Below, piece by piece: positions 16,246 through 24,186 of a stretch of DNA of 50,391 nucleotides. The notes beneath the pieces were generated by a model. That model was not told the origin of the DNA and made no database searches. It saw only the letters and a list, made by a program, of their open reading frames with translations. The stretch is taken from positions 1 through 50,391 of the forward strand of contig JBJXHG010000030.1 of assembly GCA_046160865.1 (NCBI GenBank), written 5' to 3'. The translations under genes and the position numbers were made by a program. This stretch comes from JBJXHG01 sp046160865 (GTDB lineage Bacteria > Planctomycetota > UBA1135 > GCA-002686595). The stretch's first letter is position 1. Every line of letters starts with the position of its first letter.

Positions 16246-17502
16246 TCACTCGGACGTCGGCGCGATCTTTTTCGCCGCGATCTTCACGCGCCGCATCTCG
16301 GTCGCATTGAGCGTGGCCTCGGCCTTCTTCACGAACGCGCGTGCCGCTTCCGAATCGTTCGCCGCGATCGCGCTTTCGATCAGGATCGCGTACGACGAGC
16401 CGGCCGGAATCGCCGCGAGCATGTGATCCGCGATCGCGTTCGCCTTCTCCGGCTGCTTCACGGCGAGAAATGCTTCATACGCACGCACGGCGCGGCGTGC
16501 GCGCGTTTGCCGCGCGGCCGAGAGCTCCGCGGCGCCGCCCGCGATTGCTTGGCCCGCGCCTGCGTCCACTTGCGCTTCGAGCGCTTTCAAGGGCGAGTAT
16601 TGATGACGCGCCCACGCATCGACGTCGCCGATCAGGCGCACGGCTTCTGCGCTGTCGTTCGACTCGAGGCACAGGTCGACGACGTCGTCGAGGATCTCGT
16701 CGCGCACGTCCGGCTCGAGCTTGCCGCGCGATTCGAGATCGCGGTATGTGTCGAGCGTGCGCCCCGAGAGCTGCAGATTCTGGTTCAGCGTCGCGAGCTC
16801 GCGGGCGGTCGCCGGATCACCGCCGCCCTCCATCGCGGCCTCGATCTTCGCGCGACGCTCCTCGAGCGCGACGCGCGCCGGGGCGTACGTGAGGGAGAAC
16901 GACGCGATCTCGGGCACCAGTTGACGGCGCCGAGTGGCCGCAAAGCTCGGCACCGCGGCGCCGTTGTCGAGGCACCACAAGTACTCGGTCAAGGCCTCGT
17001 CGTAGCGCGCGCGGGACGCGAGTGCGCGCGCGAGCTCCTGTCGTATGACGGGATCGCTCTCGCGCCCTTTCAATTTCTGCCGCACGCGCTGCAGCGCCCC
17101 GTTGCCGGCGATGATCTGGTTTCCGTCCGCGATGAAGTCGTCAGCCGCGCGGAAGCCGATCGATCGATCGAGCTCGACTCCGTCCGGCGCGATGAACAGC
17201 ATGCTCGGATAACCCTTGACGTTGTAGCGGGCGGCGAGCTCCTTCTCCTCGTCGGCGTCGACCTTGATCGGCACGGCGTGCTGCGCGAGCCAATCGTGGA
17301 CGCTCTTCGCCTTCCACGTGTTGAGGTCCATCAATTTGCACGGCTGACACCAGTCCGTGTAGAAGTCGACCATCACGACCTTGCTCTCGGTTTTCGCCGC
17401 GGCGAGCGCTTGCTCGAACGTGATCTCTCGGAACGGTGCGTCGAGCGAAGGAGAGAGGGCGATGACGAAGAGTGCGGCGATCGTGGGAGGCATCGCACGC
17501 AT
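16246..17502 (-). CDS. Exported thioredoxin-fold protein with helical-repeat C-terminus
   Basis: This 418-residue protein has a short signal peptide (MRAMPPTIAALFVIALS). Residues 28-150 form a thioredoxin domain with active-site WCQPCK (Cys52, Cys55) and the cis-proline segment KGYPSMLF. The remaining 260 residues are alpha-helical and alanine-rich, resembling degenerate TPR-like repeats. It probably acts as a disulfide oxidoreductase or thiol reductant in the periplasm. It is related in architecture to the protein at 27570-28697. The start is ATG 17502; the second ATG at 17493 is also possible. It is convergent with the beta-lactamase-fold gene with a 15-bp gap. Confidence 0.85.
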   Translation of the reverse strand: MRAMPPTIAALFVIALSPSLDAPFREITFEQALAAAKTESKVVMVDFYTDWCQPCKLMDLNTWKAKSVHDWLAQHAVPIKVDADEEKELAARYNVKGYPSMLFIAPDGVELDRSIGFRAADDFIADGNQIIAGNGALQRVRQKLKGRESDPVIRQELARALASRARYDEALTEYLWCLDNGAAVPSFAATRRRQLVPEIASFSLTYAPARVALEERRAKIEAAMEGGGDPATARELATLNQNLQLSGRTLDTYRDLESRGKLEPDVRDEILDDVVDLCLESNDSAEAVRLIGDVDAWARHQYSPLKALEAQVDAGAGQAIAGGAAELSAARQTRARRAVRAYEAFLAVKQPEKANAIADHMLAAIPAGSSYAILIESAIAANDSEAARAFVKKAEATLNATEMRRVKIAAKKIAPTSE

Positions 17503-17589
17503 CGTAGCAGCCTGTCGAACTCTCGGCTCCGCGCGCCACGCATGGCGCGCCGACGTCCGCGGGCGGGTGCTCGCGGTCGTGGCGCGAGA

Positions 17590-17760
17590 CCGCATTCCTC
17601 ACCACGTCCTACTCCGTTTGCGCCAACTCGCTCGGAGCGGCGTTGTTGGATCGGAATCGATCCTCGCAGAGCTCGCAGGTCGACTGCGGTCGGTTCCGAT
17701 GCAACGCCTTGCTCCGAACGCGCGGGCGGAACCTCGCCAGGGACGTGGTGAGGAATGCGG
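17590..17760. repeat. Inverted-repeat element with perfect 20-nt arms (copy D)
   Basis: The arms at 17590-17609 (CCGCATTCCTCACCACGTCC) and 17741-17760 are perfect reverse complements. GCGAGA lies directly before the left arm (17584-17589) and directly after the right arm (17761-17766), a candidate 6-bp target-site duplication. The interior shares GCAACGCCTTG with copy C. Another interior block (GGAGCGGCGTTGTTGGATCG) occurs in reverse orientation in the short copy at 43884-43975. Confidence 0.85.
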
Positions 17761-17766
17761 GCGAGA

Positions 17767-18030
17767 CGGCGTCGCGCGATCGAAGTGGCTCCGCCGCGAA
17801 ATGTTCGCGTCGACGCTCGCGTGCGAATCCGCGCCCGTGCACACCGCAGATCACGGCTGACACGGGCGCGGCCATGAGACTCGTGCACCGGCGCGGTTGA
17901 GGCGCGCCGGCTGCGCGCGGCTGTTTCGCTCCGCGCGCGGTTCCCCATTCGAGATACCTCGATCCCTACGCACGGCGCGCGCGATCCGGTTCAGTGGTTC
18001 GAGCGGATGTCGGCGACCGCTGCGGGCTGG
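17767..18030. other. Intergenic region upstream of pntA
   Basis: About 265 bp of GC-rich sequence between repeat D and the candidate pntA promoter. It contains short GCGCGC-rich palindromes around 17910-17945 but no coding potential, RNA gene or recognisable riboswitch that I can see. Confidence 0.4.
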
Positions 18031-18036
18031 TAAGCT
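18031..18036 (+). promoter_or_regulatory. Candidate -10 box for the pnt operon
   Basis: TAAGCT lies 28 bp before the pntA ATG at 18064. It matches the TAnnCT pattern shared with other genes in the window. The region 17-19 bp upstream has no strong -35 match. Confidence 0.45.
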
Positions 18037-18063
18037 CCGCGCCCTTCATATCCGGGAACCCTC

Positions 18064-19209
18064 ATGACCACGGTATTCGTGCCCAAAGAGTCGCTCTCCG
18101 GCGAGACGCGCGTCGCGCTCGTACCCGAGACCACCAAGCGCTTGATCGAGCTCAAGCTGCGCGTCGAGCTCGAATCCGGCGCTGCCCAGGGGATTCACCT
18201 CGCCGACGAGGTATTCACCAAGGTCGGGGCGGTGATCGTCGGCCCGGACGCCTGGTCGCGCGCGGATCTCGTGCTCAAAGTGCAGCCGCCGACATGCGAG
18301 GAAGTCGCGCGCATGAAGCGCGGCGCGGTGCTCGTGAGCTTCGTCGTCCCGTCTGCGCATCGCGCGGCCGTCGACGCGCTGGCTGCCGCGGGCGTGTCGA
18401 CGCTCGCGATGGACCTGATTCCGCGCATCAGCCGCGCGCAAGCGATGGACGCATTGAGCTCGCAAGCGACGGTCGCGGGCTACAAAGCCGTCCTGCTCGG
18501 CGCGACGCACTTGTCGAAGATGTGTCCGCTCTTGATGACCGCGGCCGGCACGGTGAAGCCCGCACGTGTCGTCGTGTTCGGTGCGGGTGTCGCGGGCTTG
18601 CAGGCGATCGCGACGGCGAAGCGGCTCGGCTGCGTCGTCGAGGCGACCGACGTGCGCCGCGCGGTGAAAGAGCAGGTCGAGAGCCTCGGCGCGCGCTTCA
18701 TCGACGTGCCCGGCGGCGAGGATCTCTCCGGCGAAGGCGGCTACGCGAAGGAGGCGTCGCCCGAGTTCCTCGCGCGCCAACGGGAAGAGGTCGCGAAGCG
18801 CGTCGGTGACGCGGATCTCGTGATCACGACGGCCCTCGTGCCGGGACGTCCCGCGCCGAAGCTCGTGTCGAGCGCGATGGTGAAGTCGATGCGGCCGGGC
18901 TCGGTCATCGTCGACATGGCCGTCGAGAGCGGCGGCAACTGCGAGGAGAGTCAGGCCGGCGCCGTCGTCGAGCGGCACGGCGTCACGATCGTCGGATTGA
19001 AGAACTTGCCCGCGACCGTGCCGCTGCACGCGAGCGAGCTCTACTCGAAGAACGTGCTCAATCTCGTGCGCCTCTTCGTGGACAAGGACGGAAAGATGTC
19101 GACCGACTTCACCGACGAAGTGCTCGCCGGGGCCTTGCTCACGTACGGAGGGCAAGTGACGCACAAGCCGACGCTGCAGGCGCTCACGGCGCAGGGAGCG
19201 GCGTCATGA
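18064..19209 (+). CDS. pntA1: NAD(P) transhydrogenase subunit alpha part 1 (NAD-binding)
   Basis: This 381-residue soluble subunit is the NAD(H)-binding domain I of the proton-translocating Re/Si-specific transhydrogenase. The N-terminus (VFVPKESLSGETRVALVPETTKRL) and the Rossmann motif GAGVAGLQAIATAKRLG, followed by ATDVR, are diagnostic and separate it from alanine dehydrogenase. It lacks membrane helices, as expected for the split three-gene form of the enzyme. Its stop overlaps the start of the second alpha subunit. The complex uses the proton gradient to reduce NADP+ with NADH and supplies NADPH. Confidence 0.97.
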   Translation: MTTVFVPKESLSGETRVALVPETTKRLIELKLRVELESGAAQGIHLADEVFTKVGAVIVGPDAWSRADLVLKVQPPTCEEVARMKRGAVLVSFVVPSAHRAAVDALAAAGVSTLAMDLIPRISRAQAMDALSSQATVAGYKAVLLGATHLSKMCPLLMTAAGTVKPARVVVFGAGVAGLQAIATAKRLGCVVEATDVRRAVKEQVESLGARFIDVPGGEDLSGEGGYAKEASPEFLARQREEVAKRVGDADLVITTALVPGRPAPKLVSSAMVKSMRPGSVIVDMAVESGGNCEESQAGAVVERHGVTIVGLKNLPATVPLHASELYSKNVLNLVRLFVDKDGKMSTDFTDEVLAGALLTYGGQVTHKPTLQALTAQGAAS

Positions 19210-19598
19210 TGGCACGCGCGCTGTTCACGCTGGCTGCGCTCCCGGCGAGCGCCGAATCCGCCGCGCCGCACGCGAGCGCGCCGGTCGACTACTGGTCGCT
19301 GCTGTTCGTCTTCGCGCTGGCGACGTTCATCGGGCTCGGCGTGGTGTTGCGTGTCTCGCGCCTGCTGCACACGCCGCTGATGTCGCTGACGAACGCGATC
19401 TCGGCGATCGCAGTAGTTGGCTCGATCCTCGTGACGGGCTCCGACTATCCGCTCGAGATCCGGATCCTCGGCGCGATCGCTCTGTTCGCGTCGATGACGA
19501 ACATCGTCAGCGGCTTCCTGATCACCGACCGCATGCTGAAGATGTTCAAGAGGCCCGATGCGCGCGGCGGCGCGACGGGCGGAGACGCGAAGCGATGA
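19206..19598 (+). CDS. pntA2: NAD(P) transhydrogenase subunit alpha part 2 (membrane)
   Basis: This 130-residue subunit has three or four hydrophobic segments forming part of membrane domain II. The conserved LLHTPLMSLTNAISAIAVVGSIL stretch, the alpha-subunit proton-channel helix, and the ITDRMLKMFK C-terminal tail are diagnostic. It is translationally coupled to both neighbours (4-bp overlaps at 19206 and 19595). Compared with minimal homologues of about 100 residues it has an N-terminal extension rich in alanine and histidine before the first helix. Confidence 0.95.
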   Translation: MMARALFTLAALPASAESAAPHASAPVDYWSLLFVFALATFIGLGVVLRVSRLLHTPLMSLTNAISAIAVVGSILVTGSDYPLEIRILGAIALFASMTNIVSGFLITDRMLKMFKRPDARGGATGGDAKR

Positions 19599-21001
19599 GC
19601 GCCGTCGTTCAGCTCGCGTATCTCGCGGCCTCGATCCTGTTCATCCTGTCGCTGTACTGGATGAACGCTCCGAAGACCGCGCGGCGCGGCGTCGGAGCCG
19701 GCGTCGCCGCGATGGTGCTCGCGGTCGCCGCCACGTGGGTCCATCCCGCTGTCGTTCACCACCTGTGGATCGTGATCGCGATCTTGGCCGGGCTCGCGGT
19801 GGGCATCCCGTTGTCACGCGTTCCGTTGACGGCCGTGCCGCAGCGAACGGCGCTGTCGCACGCGTTCGGCGGGCTCGCGACGGGGCTCGTCGGCACCGCC
19901 AAGTACTTCCTGTGGGCCGGTGAATCGCCGGAAGAGCTCACGCCGTTTCGCACGATTGCGCTCGTGGCGGAGGTGCTGCTCGGATTCTTGACGCTCACGG
20001 GCAGCTTGATGGCGGCCGGCAAGCTGCAAGAGTTGAAGTGGATCCCGCAACGGCCGGTCACGTATCCGCTGCAGAACGTGAGCAACATCGCGTTGCTCTT
20101 GCTCGCGACGGGACTCGGCGTGTTCCTCGTGCTCGTGCCAGCCGGTCCGTGGTCGGGGATCGCGTTCGGCGCGATCATCGCGCTCGCGCTCCTGTTCGGC
20201 GTGCTCTTGATCATCCCGATCGGCGGCGCGGACATGCCGACCGTCATCTCGATCTTGAACTCGTACGCGGGGCTGTCGGCGGTCGCGATGGGCTTCGTGC
20301 TCGACAACAAGCTCCTGATCATCGCCGGTGCGCTGGACGGCTCGAGCGGTCTGATCCTCTCGGTCATCATGTGCAAGGCGATGAACCGCTCGTTCACCAA
20401 CGTGCTGTTCGGCGCGTTCGGCCAAGTGCAAGCGGCGAAGACGGGTGGCGAGGAGCGCCAATACAAGGCCGAATCGATCGAGGGCGCGGCGCAGATCCTC
20501 GAGCAGGCGAGCCTCGTCGTGATCGTGCCGGGCTACGGCATGGCGGTCGCGCAGGCGCAGCACCGCGTGCGCGAGTTGTACGACCAACTCACGAAACGCG
20601 GCATCTCCGTCAAGTTCGCGATCCACCCGGTCGCGGGTCGCATGCCTGGCCATATGAACGTGTTGCTCGCCGAAGCGAACATCCCGTACAGCGACCTCGT
20701 CGAGATGGACGAGATCAATCCCGACATGCCGCAGTGCGACGTCGCCCTCGTCATCGGTGCGAACGACGTCGTCAATCCCGCGGCGCGGCACGACAAGTCG
20801 ACGCCGATCTACGGCATGCCGATCATCGACGCGGACAAGGCGAAGACGATTTTCGCCATCAAGCGCAGCAAGAGTCCCGGCTTCGCGGGCATCGACAACG
20901 AGCTCTACTTCGACGACAAGACGTTCATGCTGTTCGGCGACGCGAAGGCGGTCGTCGGAGAGGTCGTGAAGCAGCTCGCGGGTGGCGGCGCGGGGCACTG
21001 A
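19595..21001 (+). CDS. pntB: NAD(P) transhydrogenase subunit beta
   Basis: This 468-residue subunit has about nine membrane helices followed by the soluble NADP(H)-binding domain III from about residue 290. Diagnostic motifs include IPIGGADMPTVISILNSYAGLSA in the membrane part, VIVPGYGMAVAQAQH for the NADP loop, and VIGANDVVNPAA…GMPIIDADKAKTIFAIKRS near the end. Length matches the family. It completes the three-gene pnt operon. No terminator-like hairpin is seen in the short convergent gap to the next gene. Confidence 0.98.
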   Translation: MSAVVQLAYLAASILFILSLYWMNAPKTARRGVGAGVAAMVLAVAATWVHPAVVHHLWIVIAILAGLAVGIPLSRVPLTAVPQRTALSHAFGGLATGLVGTAKYFLWAGESPEELTPFRTIALVAEVLLGFLTLTGSLMAAGKLQELKWIPQRPVTYPLQNVSNIALLLLATGLGVFLVLVPAGPWSGIAFGAIIALALLFGVLLIIPIGGADMPTVISILNSYAGLSAVAMGFVLDNKLLIIAGALDGSSGLILSVIMCKAMNRSFTNVLFGAFGQVQAAKTGGEERQYKAESIEGAAQILEQASLVVIVPGYGMAVAQAQHRVRELYDQLTKRGISVKFAIHPVAGRMPGHMNVLLAEANIPYSDLVEMDEINPDMPQCDVALVIGANDVVNPAARHDKSTPIYGMPIIDADKAKTIFAIKRSKSPGFAGIDNELYFDDKTFMLFGDAKAVVGEVVKQLAGGGAGH

Positions 21002-21010
21002 CGCCACGCG

Positions 21011-21823
21011 TCAGTACGTCGCGTCGACGTAGCCCGCCATCGCCTCGAAGTACGGCGGCAGCGTGTCCCACGGATTCGGAAGCGCGTCGTCCGTCGCGTA
21101 CACGAAGCCGCAGTTCTGCTGCCAGGCGTGGTCGACGGCGGCTTGCCAGCTCGCGGCGGGCGTCGCATACGGAAGCGCGGCGAAGTGACGGCGGTCGCGC
21201 GCGAGCACCCACGGGTCCGCGCTCCATGTGAGCGCCGCGCCGCTGCTCTCGTAGATGCACAACGCCGACGCGACGGGCGCGCCTTGGTGCGAGAGGTAGC
21301 TCGGCACCGTCGACGTGCCCGGGTTCCCGATGATGAGCGCGTCGGCGAGCTGCGTGCGCACGTAGTCGTACAGCGCGCGGTAGTAGCTCTCGTGCGCTCC
21401 CGGCACGTTGTCCATCTCGTCGACGAAGACCCCGTCGATCGGATACCACGCGCGCCACGTGTCGACGTCGGCCTTGACGTCGGCGATCGGGCGCGCGCCG
21501 TAGCTCGTGTACACGTAGCCGATGAGCTTGCCGCCGCTGGCTCGGAAGCTCTGGAACGTCGCGAGGTACGTCGTGTCGAGCGTCGTCCCCGGTCCGTTGA
21601 ACGGATTGCCGATCGCGACGATCCGATCGGGGTGCGCCACCGCCGCCGCGTTCATGCGCGACCACGGCGACCCGGCGACCGGATAGAAGTACGCGGGCAC
21701 GAGGACTCGCAACTTCGGTGCGCGCGACTCCACGCGGACGGGCGTGTGGGCGCCGGCGGGATTGACCGCCTGGACCGACGCGCGCGGGAATGCCGCGAGG
21801 AATAGGAGCAGCGCGCTCTGCAT
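21011..21823 (-). CDS. Spherulin-4-like exported protein (paralogue 1)
   Basis: This is a 270-residue protein with an N-terminal signal (MQSALLLFLAAFPRASVQA). The body is the spherulation-specific family 4 fold, related to TIM-barrel glycoside hydrolases: LRVLVPAYFYPVAGSPW, IGYVYTSYGARPIADVKADV and WYPIDGVFVDEMDN, where the aspartate and glutamate are the likely active-site acids, then IIGNPGT and CIYES. The family includes spherulin 4 of Physarum and bacterial proteins thought to act on galactosamine-containing polysaccharides. The adjacent minus-strand gene is a close paralogue. The start is the ATG at 21823. Confidence 0.9.
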   Translation of the reverse strand: MQSALLLFLAAFPRASVQAVNPAGAHTPVRVESRAPKLRVLVPAYFYPVAGSPWSRMNAAAVAHPDRIVAIGNPFNGPGTTLDTTYLATFQSFRASGGKLIGYVYTSYGARPIADVKADVDTWRAWYPIDGVFVDEMDNVPGAHESYYRALYDYVRTQLADALIIGNPGTSTVPSYLSHQGAPVASALCIYESSGAALTWSADPWVLARDRRHFAALPYATPAASWQAAVDHAWQQNCGFVYATDDALPNPWDTLPPYFEAMAGYVDATY

Positions 21824-21883
21824 GCCGTCAGCCGAGTGTGCGCGAACCGTCCGCGGCGAGTCGTCGGGCGTAGCGCGAGCGCG

Positions 21884-22684
21884 TCAGTACGTCGTGTCGA
21901 TGTAGGCCGCCAGCGACTCGAAGTAGGCCGGCATCGTGTCCCACGGGTTCGGCCACAGGTCGTCGGTCACGTAGACGAAGCCGCAGTTCTGACGCCAGGC
22001 GTTGTCGACGGCCGCCCGCCACTTGTACTCCTCGGTCTCGTACGCGAACGCGCAGAAGTGCCGGCGATCGAACTGCTGAACCCACGCGTCCGACTTCCAA
22101 CGCAGCTCCGCGTCGTCGCTTTCGTAGATGCACAGCGCGGACGTCAGAGAGCCGGTCGGGTGCGTCAGGTAGCTCGGCTCCGTCGCCTTGCCCGGGTTGC
22201 TGATCACGAGCGCGTCGGGGAGCAGGGCCTGCACGTGGTCATTGAGCTCGGCGTAATACGCCTCGTGCGCACCGGCGACGTTCGACATCTCATCGATGAA
22301 GATTCCGTCGACGCCGTACCACGTGAACCACAGATCGATCTCGGCCTTCACGTCGGCGATCGGGCGCGCGCCGTAGCTCGAGTACACGTAGCCGATGAGC
22401 GCACCGCCGCTGCCGCGGAACGTCTGGAAGGCGTAGCGCCAGGCCGGGCTCAGCGCGATGCCCGGTCCGTTGAACACGTTGGCGATCGCGACGATGCGTC
22501 CGGGATGCGCAGCGGCGGTCGCGTTCAAGCGCTCCCACGGCGATCCGGGCCACGGGACGAAGTACGCAGGTACCACTACGCGCATCTGCGGGCCTTGAGG
22601 CGCTTGGCTGACCGGCTGTGCCGACGCGATCCAGGCGGTCGAAGCGCAGAGGAAAAACGTGGCGAGGATGGCGGCGCGTTTCAT
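21884..22684 (-). CDS. Spherulin-4-like exported protein (paralogue 2)
   Basis: This 266-residue protein with signal peptide MKRAAILATFFLCASTAWIASA aligns over its whole length with the neighbour at 21011-21823. It shares VVVPAYFVPWPGSPWERLNA, GYVYSSYGARPIADVKAEI, GIFIDEMSN and the C-terminal NCGFVYVTDD…NPWDTMPAYFESLAAY. Both the aspartate and glutamate of the proposed catalytic segment are kept. Tandem duplication with retained active-site residues suggests two secreted hydrolases with related substrates. The frame continues upstream, but the signal peptide and the AT-richer promoter place the start at ATG 22684. Confidence 0.9.
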   Translation of the reverse strand: MKRAAILATFFLCASTAWIASAQPVSQAPQGPQMRVVVPAYFVPWPGSPWERLNATAAAHPGRIVAIANVFNGPGIALSPAWRYAFQTFRGSGGALIGYVYSSYGARPIADVKAEIDLWFTWYGVDGIFIDEMSNVAGAHEAYYAELNDHVQALLPDALVISNPGKATEPSYLTHPTGSLTSALCIYESDDAELRWKSDAWVQQFDRRHFCAFAYETEEYKWRAAVDNAWRQNCGFVYVTDDLWPNPWDTMPAYFESLAAYIDTTY

Positions 22685-22690
22685 GCGCAC

Positions 22691-22696
22691 AGAGTA
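22691..22696 (-). promoter_or_regulatory. Candidate -10 box of spherulin-4 paralogue 2
   Basis: On the minus strand the hexamer is TACTCT, only 6 bp before the ATG at 22684. It fits TAnnCT, but the short spacing would mean a leaderless or nearly leaderless mRNA. Confidence 0.3.
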
Positions 22697-22922
22697 GCCC
22701 CGGGTCCGGTTCGGGCCAGTGCGGAGTTCATCGAATTCACCAATAGTTCCGGGTGCTCCAGTGCAAGCGTCTGGAGTTCGCATTCTGGCGGCAGACGAAC
22801 TTCGGGCCGTTTTTCGCGTCACACAAGGGTTTTTGCGTATGCCGCGCGGGAACCGGCGAGCGATTCGCCGCGCTGCTCGCTCGCGGTGCTCGCCTCGCCA
22901 TCGGGCAAGAATCTGGAACCGA
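22697..22922. other. Intergenic region between spherulin gene and repeat C
   Basis: About 225 bp including the least GC-rich stretch in this part of the window (around 22720-22830, with TTCACCAATAGTTCC and GGGTTTTTGCG). It may hold divergent promoters. No gene, RNA or strong hairpin is visible. Confidence 0.4.
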
Positions 22923-23097
22923 CCCGCCTCTCTCACCCCGTCGCGGCGCGAGCGGCGCAACTGCCGGCGTCTGCGGCGGCCTGCTCCGTCGCGCTCCAGG
23001 GCGACCTGACCAGGTCGGCTCCGGTCGACTTTGACGCAACGCCTTGTCCGAAGCGAGTTGTCGCGCCCTCGCGACGGACGTGGTGAGAAATGCGGGC
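22923..23097. repeat. Inverted-repeat element (copy C) upstream of the usp gene
   Basis: The left end CCCGCCTCTCTCACC (from 22923) and right end GTGGTGAGAAATGCGGGC (23080-23097) form the same terminal inverted repeat as copy B, with several mismatches on the left. The interior repeats the CGGCGCAACTGCCGGCGTCT block and the CGACCT-GACC-AGGTCG hairpin (23002-23017) of copy B, then GCAACGCCTTG shared with copy D. The right end runs into GGCTAGAAG, a possible promoter hexamer about 50 bp before the usp start. Confidence 0.8.
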
Positions 23098-23151
23098 TAG
23101 AAGTCCGACGCCGCGGGTCGAGTCGACCCCACTTCCGAGGAACAAGCCCAC

Positions 23152-24078
23152 ATGGTCACGAACGATCGCCGCTTCGCACCGAATCACGTGCTCGTCGCTG
23201 TCGACGCGGAAGGCCTGGCCGATCACGCCATCCGCGCCGGCTTGGAAGTGGCGAACAGGCTCGACGCACGGATCGAGCTGCTCCACGCCGCCGGATCGGC
23301 GCTGCGCAACTGGGATGCGCCCGACGACCCGCGCGCGGTGTCGAACGCGGAGGACTCCACCTCGAAAGCGTGGAAGGCGATGACGTCGCACATCGCGCCG
23401 CTACTCGAAGCGACCGCGACGCGGGCGAGAGTCGAGGACATCGTGCGCGTCGTGCACGGTCCGCCGGCGAAGGTGATCCTCGATCGAGCGCGCGAGCTCG
23501 ATGCCGACGTGATCTTCCTCGGCTCGCACCGCCACAAGGATGTGCTCGATTTCGGCAGCACCGTGCGCGCCGTCCTCGCGCGCGCTCCGAAGTCGGTGTG
23601 GGTGCAGGCCACGGCCTGGGAGCGGATTCGGACGATCCTCGTGCCGATCGACCTCTCGCCCGACAGCTTGCGCGCGCTGTCGCACGCGTGCGCGCTCGCC
23701 AACGTGTTCGGTGCGCGCGTGCGCGCGGTCAACGTCTTCCAGACCGGTGGCTACATGATGGCGACGTGGCCCGACTATCCCGACTACGGCAAGGGCTACG
23801 TCATCGCGGACGTGCGCCGGAAGCAGATCGGTGAGTTCGAGAGGGCGCTCGCAGCGTTCGATTGGATGGGGGCGCCGCACGACGCGGAGTTCGTCGACGG
23901 CGAGCCGGTCGAGAAAGTCCTCGAGCTGTCGAGCACGTGCGACTTGATCGTGCTCGGCACGCACGGGCGCACGGGACTGTCGGCCGTGCTGCTCGGCAAC
24001 GTCGCGTACTCGGTGCTCAAGCGTGCTGCGAAGCCGGTGCTCGCGATCCGGCACCCCGAGCGCGAGTTCGTGACCTGA
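23152..24078 (+). CDS. Tandem-domain universal stress protein
   Basis: This is a 308-residue cytosolic protein with two UspA domains. The first (residues about 8-155) has HVLVAVDAEGLADHAIRAGLEVA and a weak GSHRHKD motif in place of the ATP-binding G-2x-G-9x-G-S/T. The second (about 157-300) starts RTILVPIDLSPDSLRALSHA and has an intact GTHGRTGLSAVLLGNVAYSVLKRA nucleotide loop and PVLAIR end. Only the second half is therefore likely to bind ATP. Tandem Usp proteins respond to nutrient or oxidative stress. Its promoter region contains repeat element C. Confidence 0.93.
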   Translation: MVTNDRRFAPNHVLVAVDAEGLADHAIRAGLEVANRLDARIELLHAAGSALRNWDAPDDPRAVSNAEDSTSKAWKAMTSHIAPLLEATATRARVEDIVRVVHGPPAKVILDRARELDADVIFLGSHRHKDVLDFGSTVRAVLARAPKSVWVQATAWERIRTILVPIDLSPDSLRALSHACALANVFGARVRAVNVFQTGGYMMATWPDYPDYGKGYVIADVRRKQIGEFERALAAFDWMGAPHDAEFVDGEPVEKVLELSSTCDLIVLGTHGRTGLSAVLLGNVAYSVLKRAAKPVLAIRHPEREFVT

Positions 24079-24142
24079 GCTCACGCGCCGCCCGATTGTC
24101 GGAGCGCCCCGCGCAGGCGCTCGATCGTTCCACGTCAGGCGC

Positions 24143-24177
24143 CGCTCGCTTGCGGCATGGCGAGAAATGCGAGCTAT
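24143..24177. repeat. Degenerate right end of the inverted-repeat family (copy F)
   Basis: The segment GCCGCTCGCTTGCGG followed by ATGGCGAGAAATGCGAGC resembles the right end of copies B and C (…GGTGAGAAATGCGGGC). No matching left arm is clear in the 65 bp between the usp stop and this segment. It directly abuts the TATGCT hexamer upstream of the ThuA gene. Confidence 0.5.
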
Positions 24178-24180
24178 GCT
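24175..24180 (+). promoter_or_regulatory. Candidate -10 box of the ThuA gene
   Basis: TATGCT, with TTGCGG 19 bp upstream as a possible -35, lies 6 bp before the ATG at 24187. It implies a very short or absent 5' leader. Confidence 0.4.
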
Positions 24181-24186
24181 CCCGGA

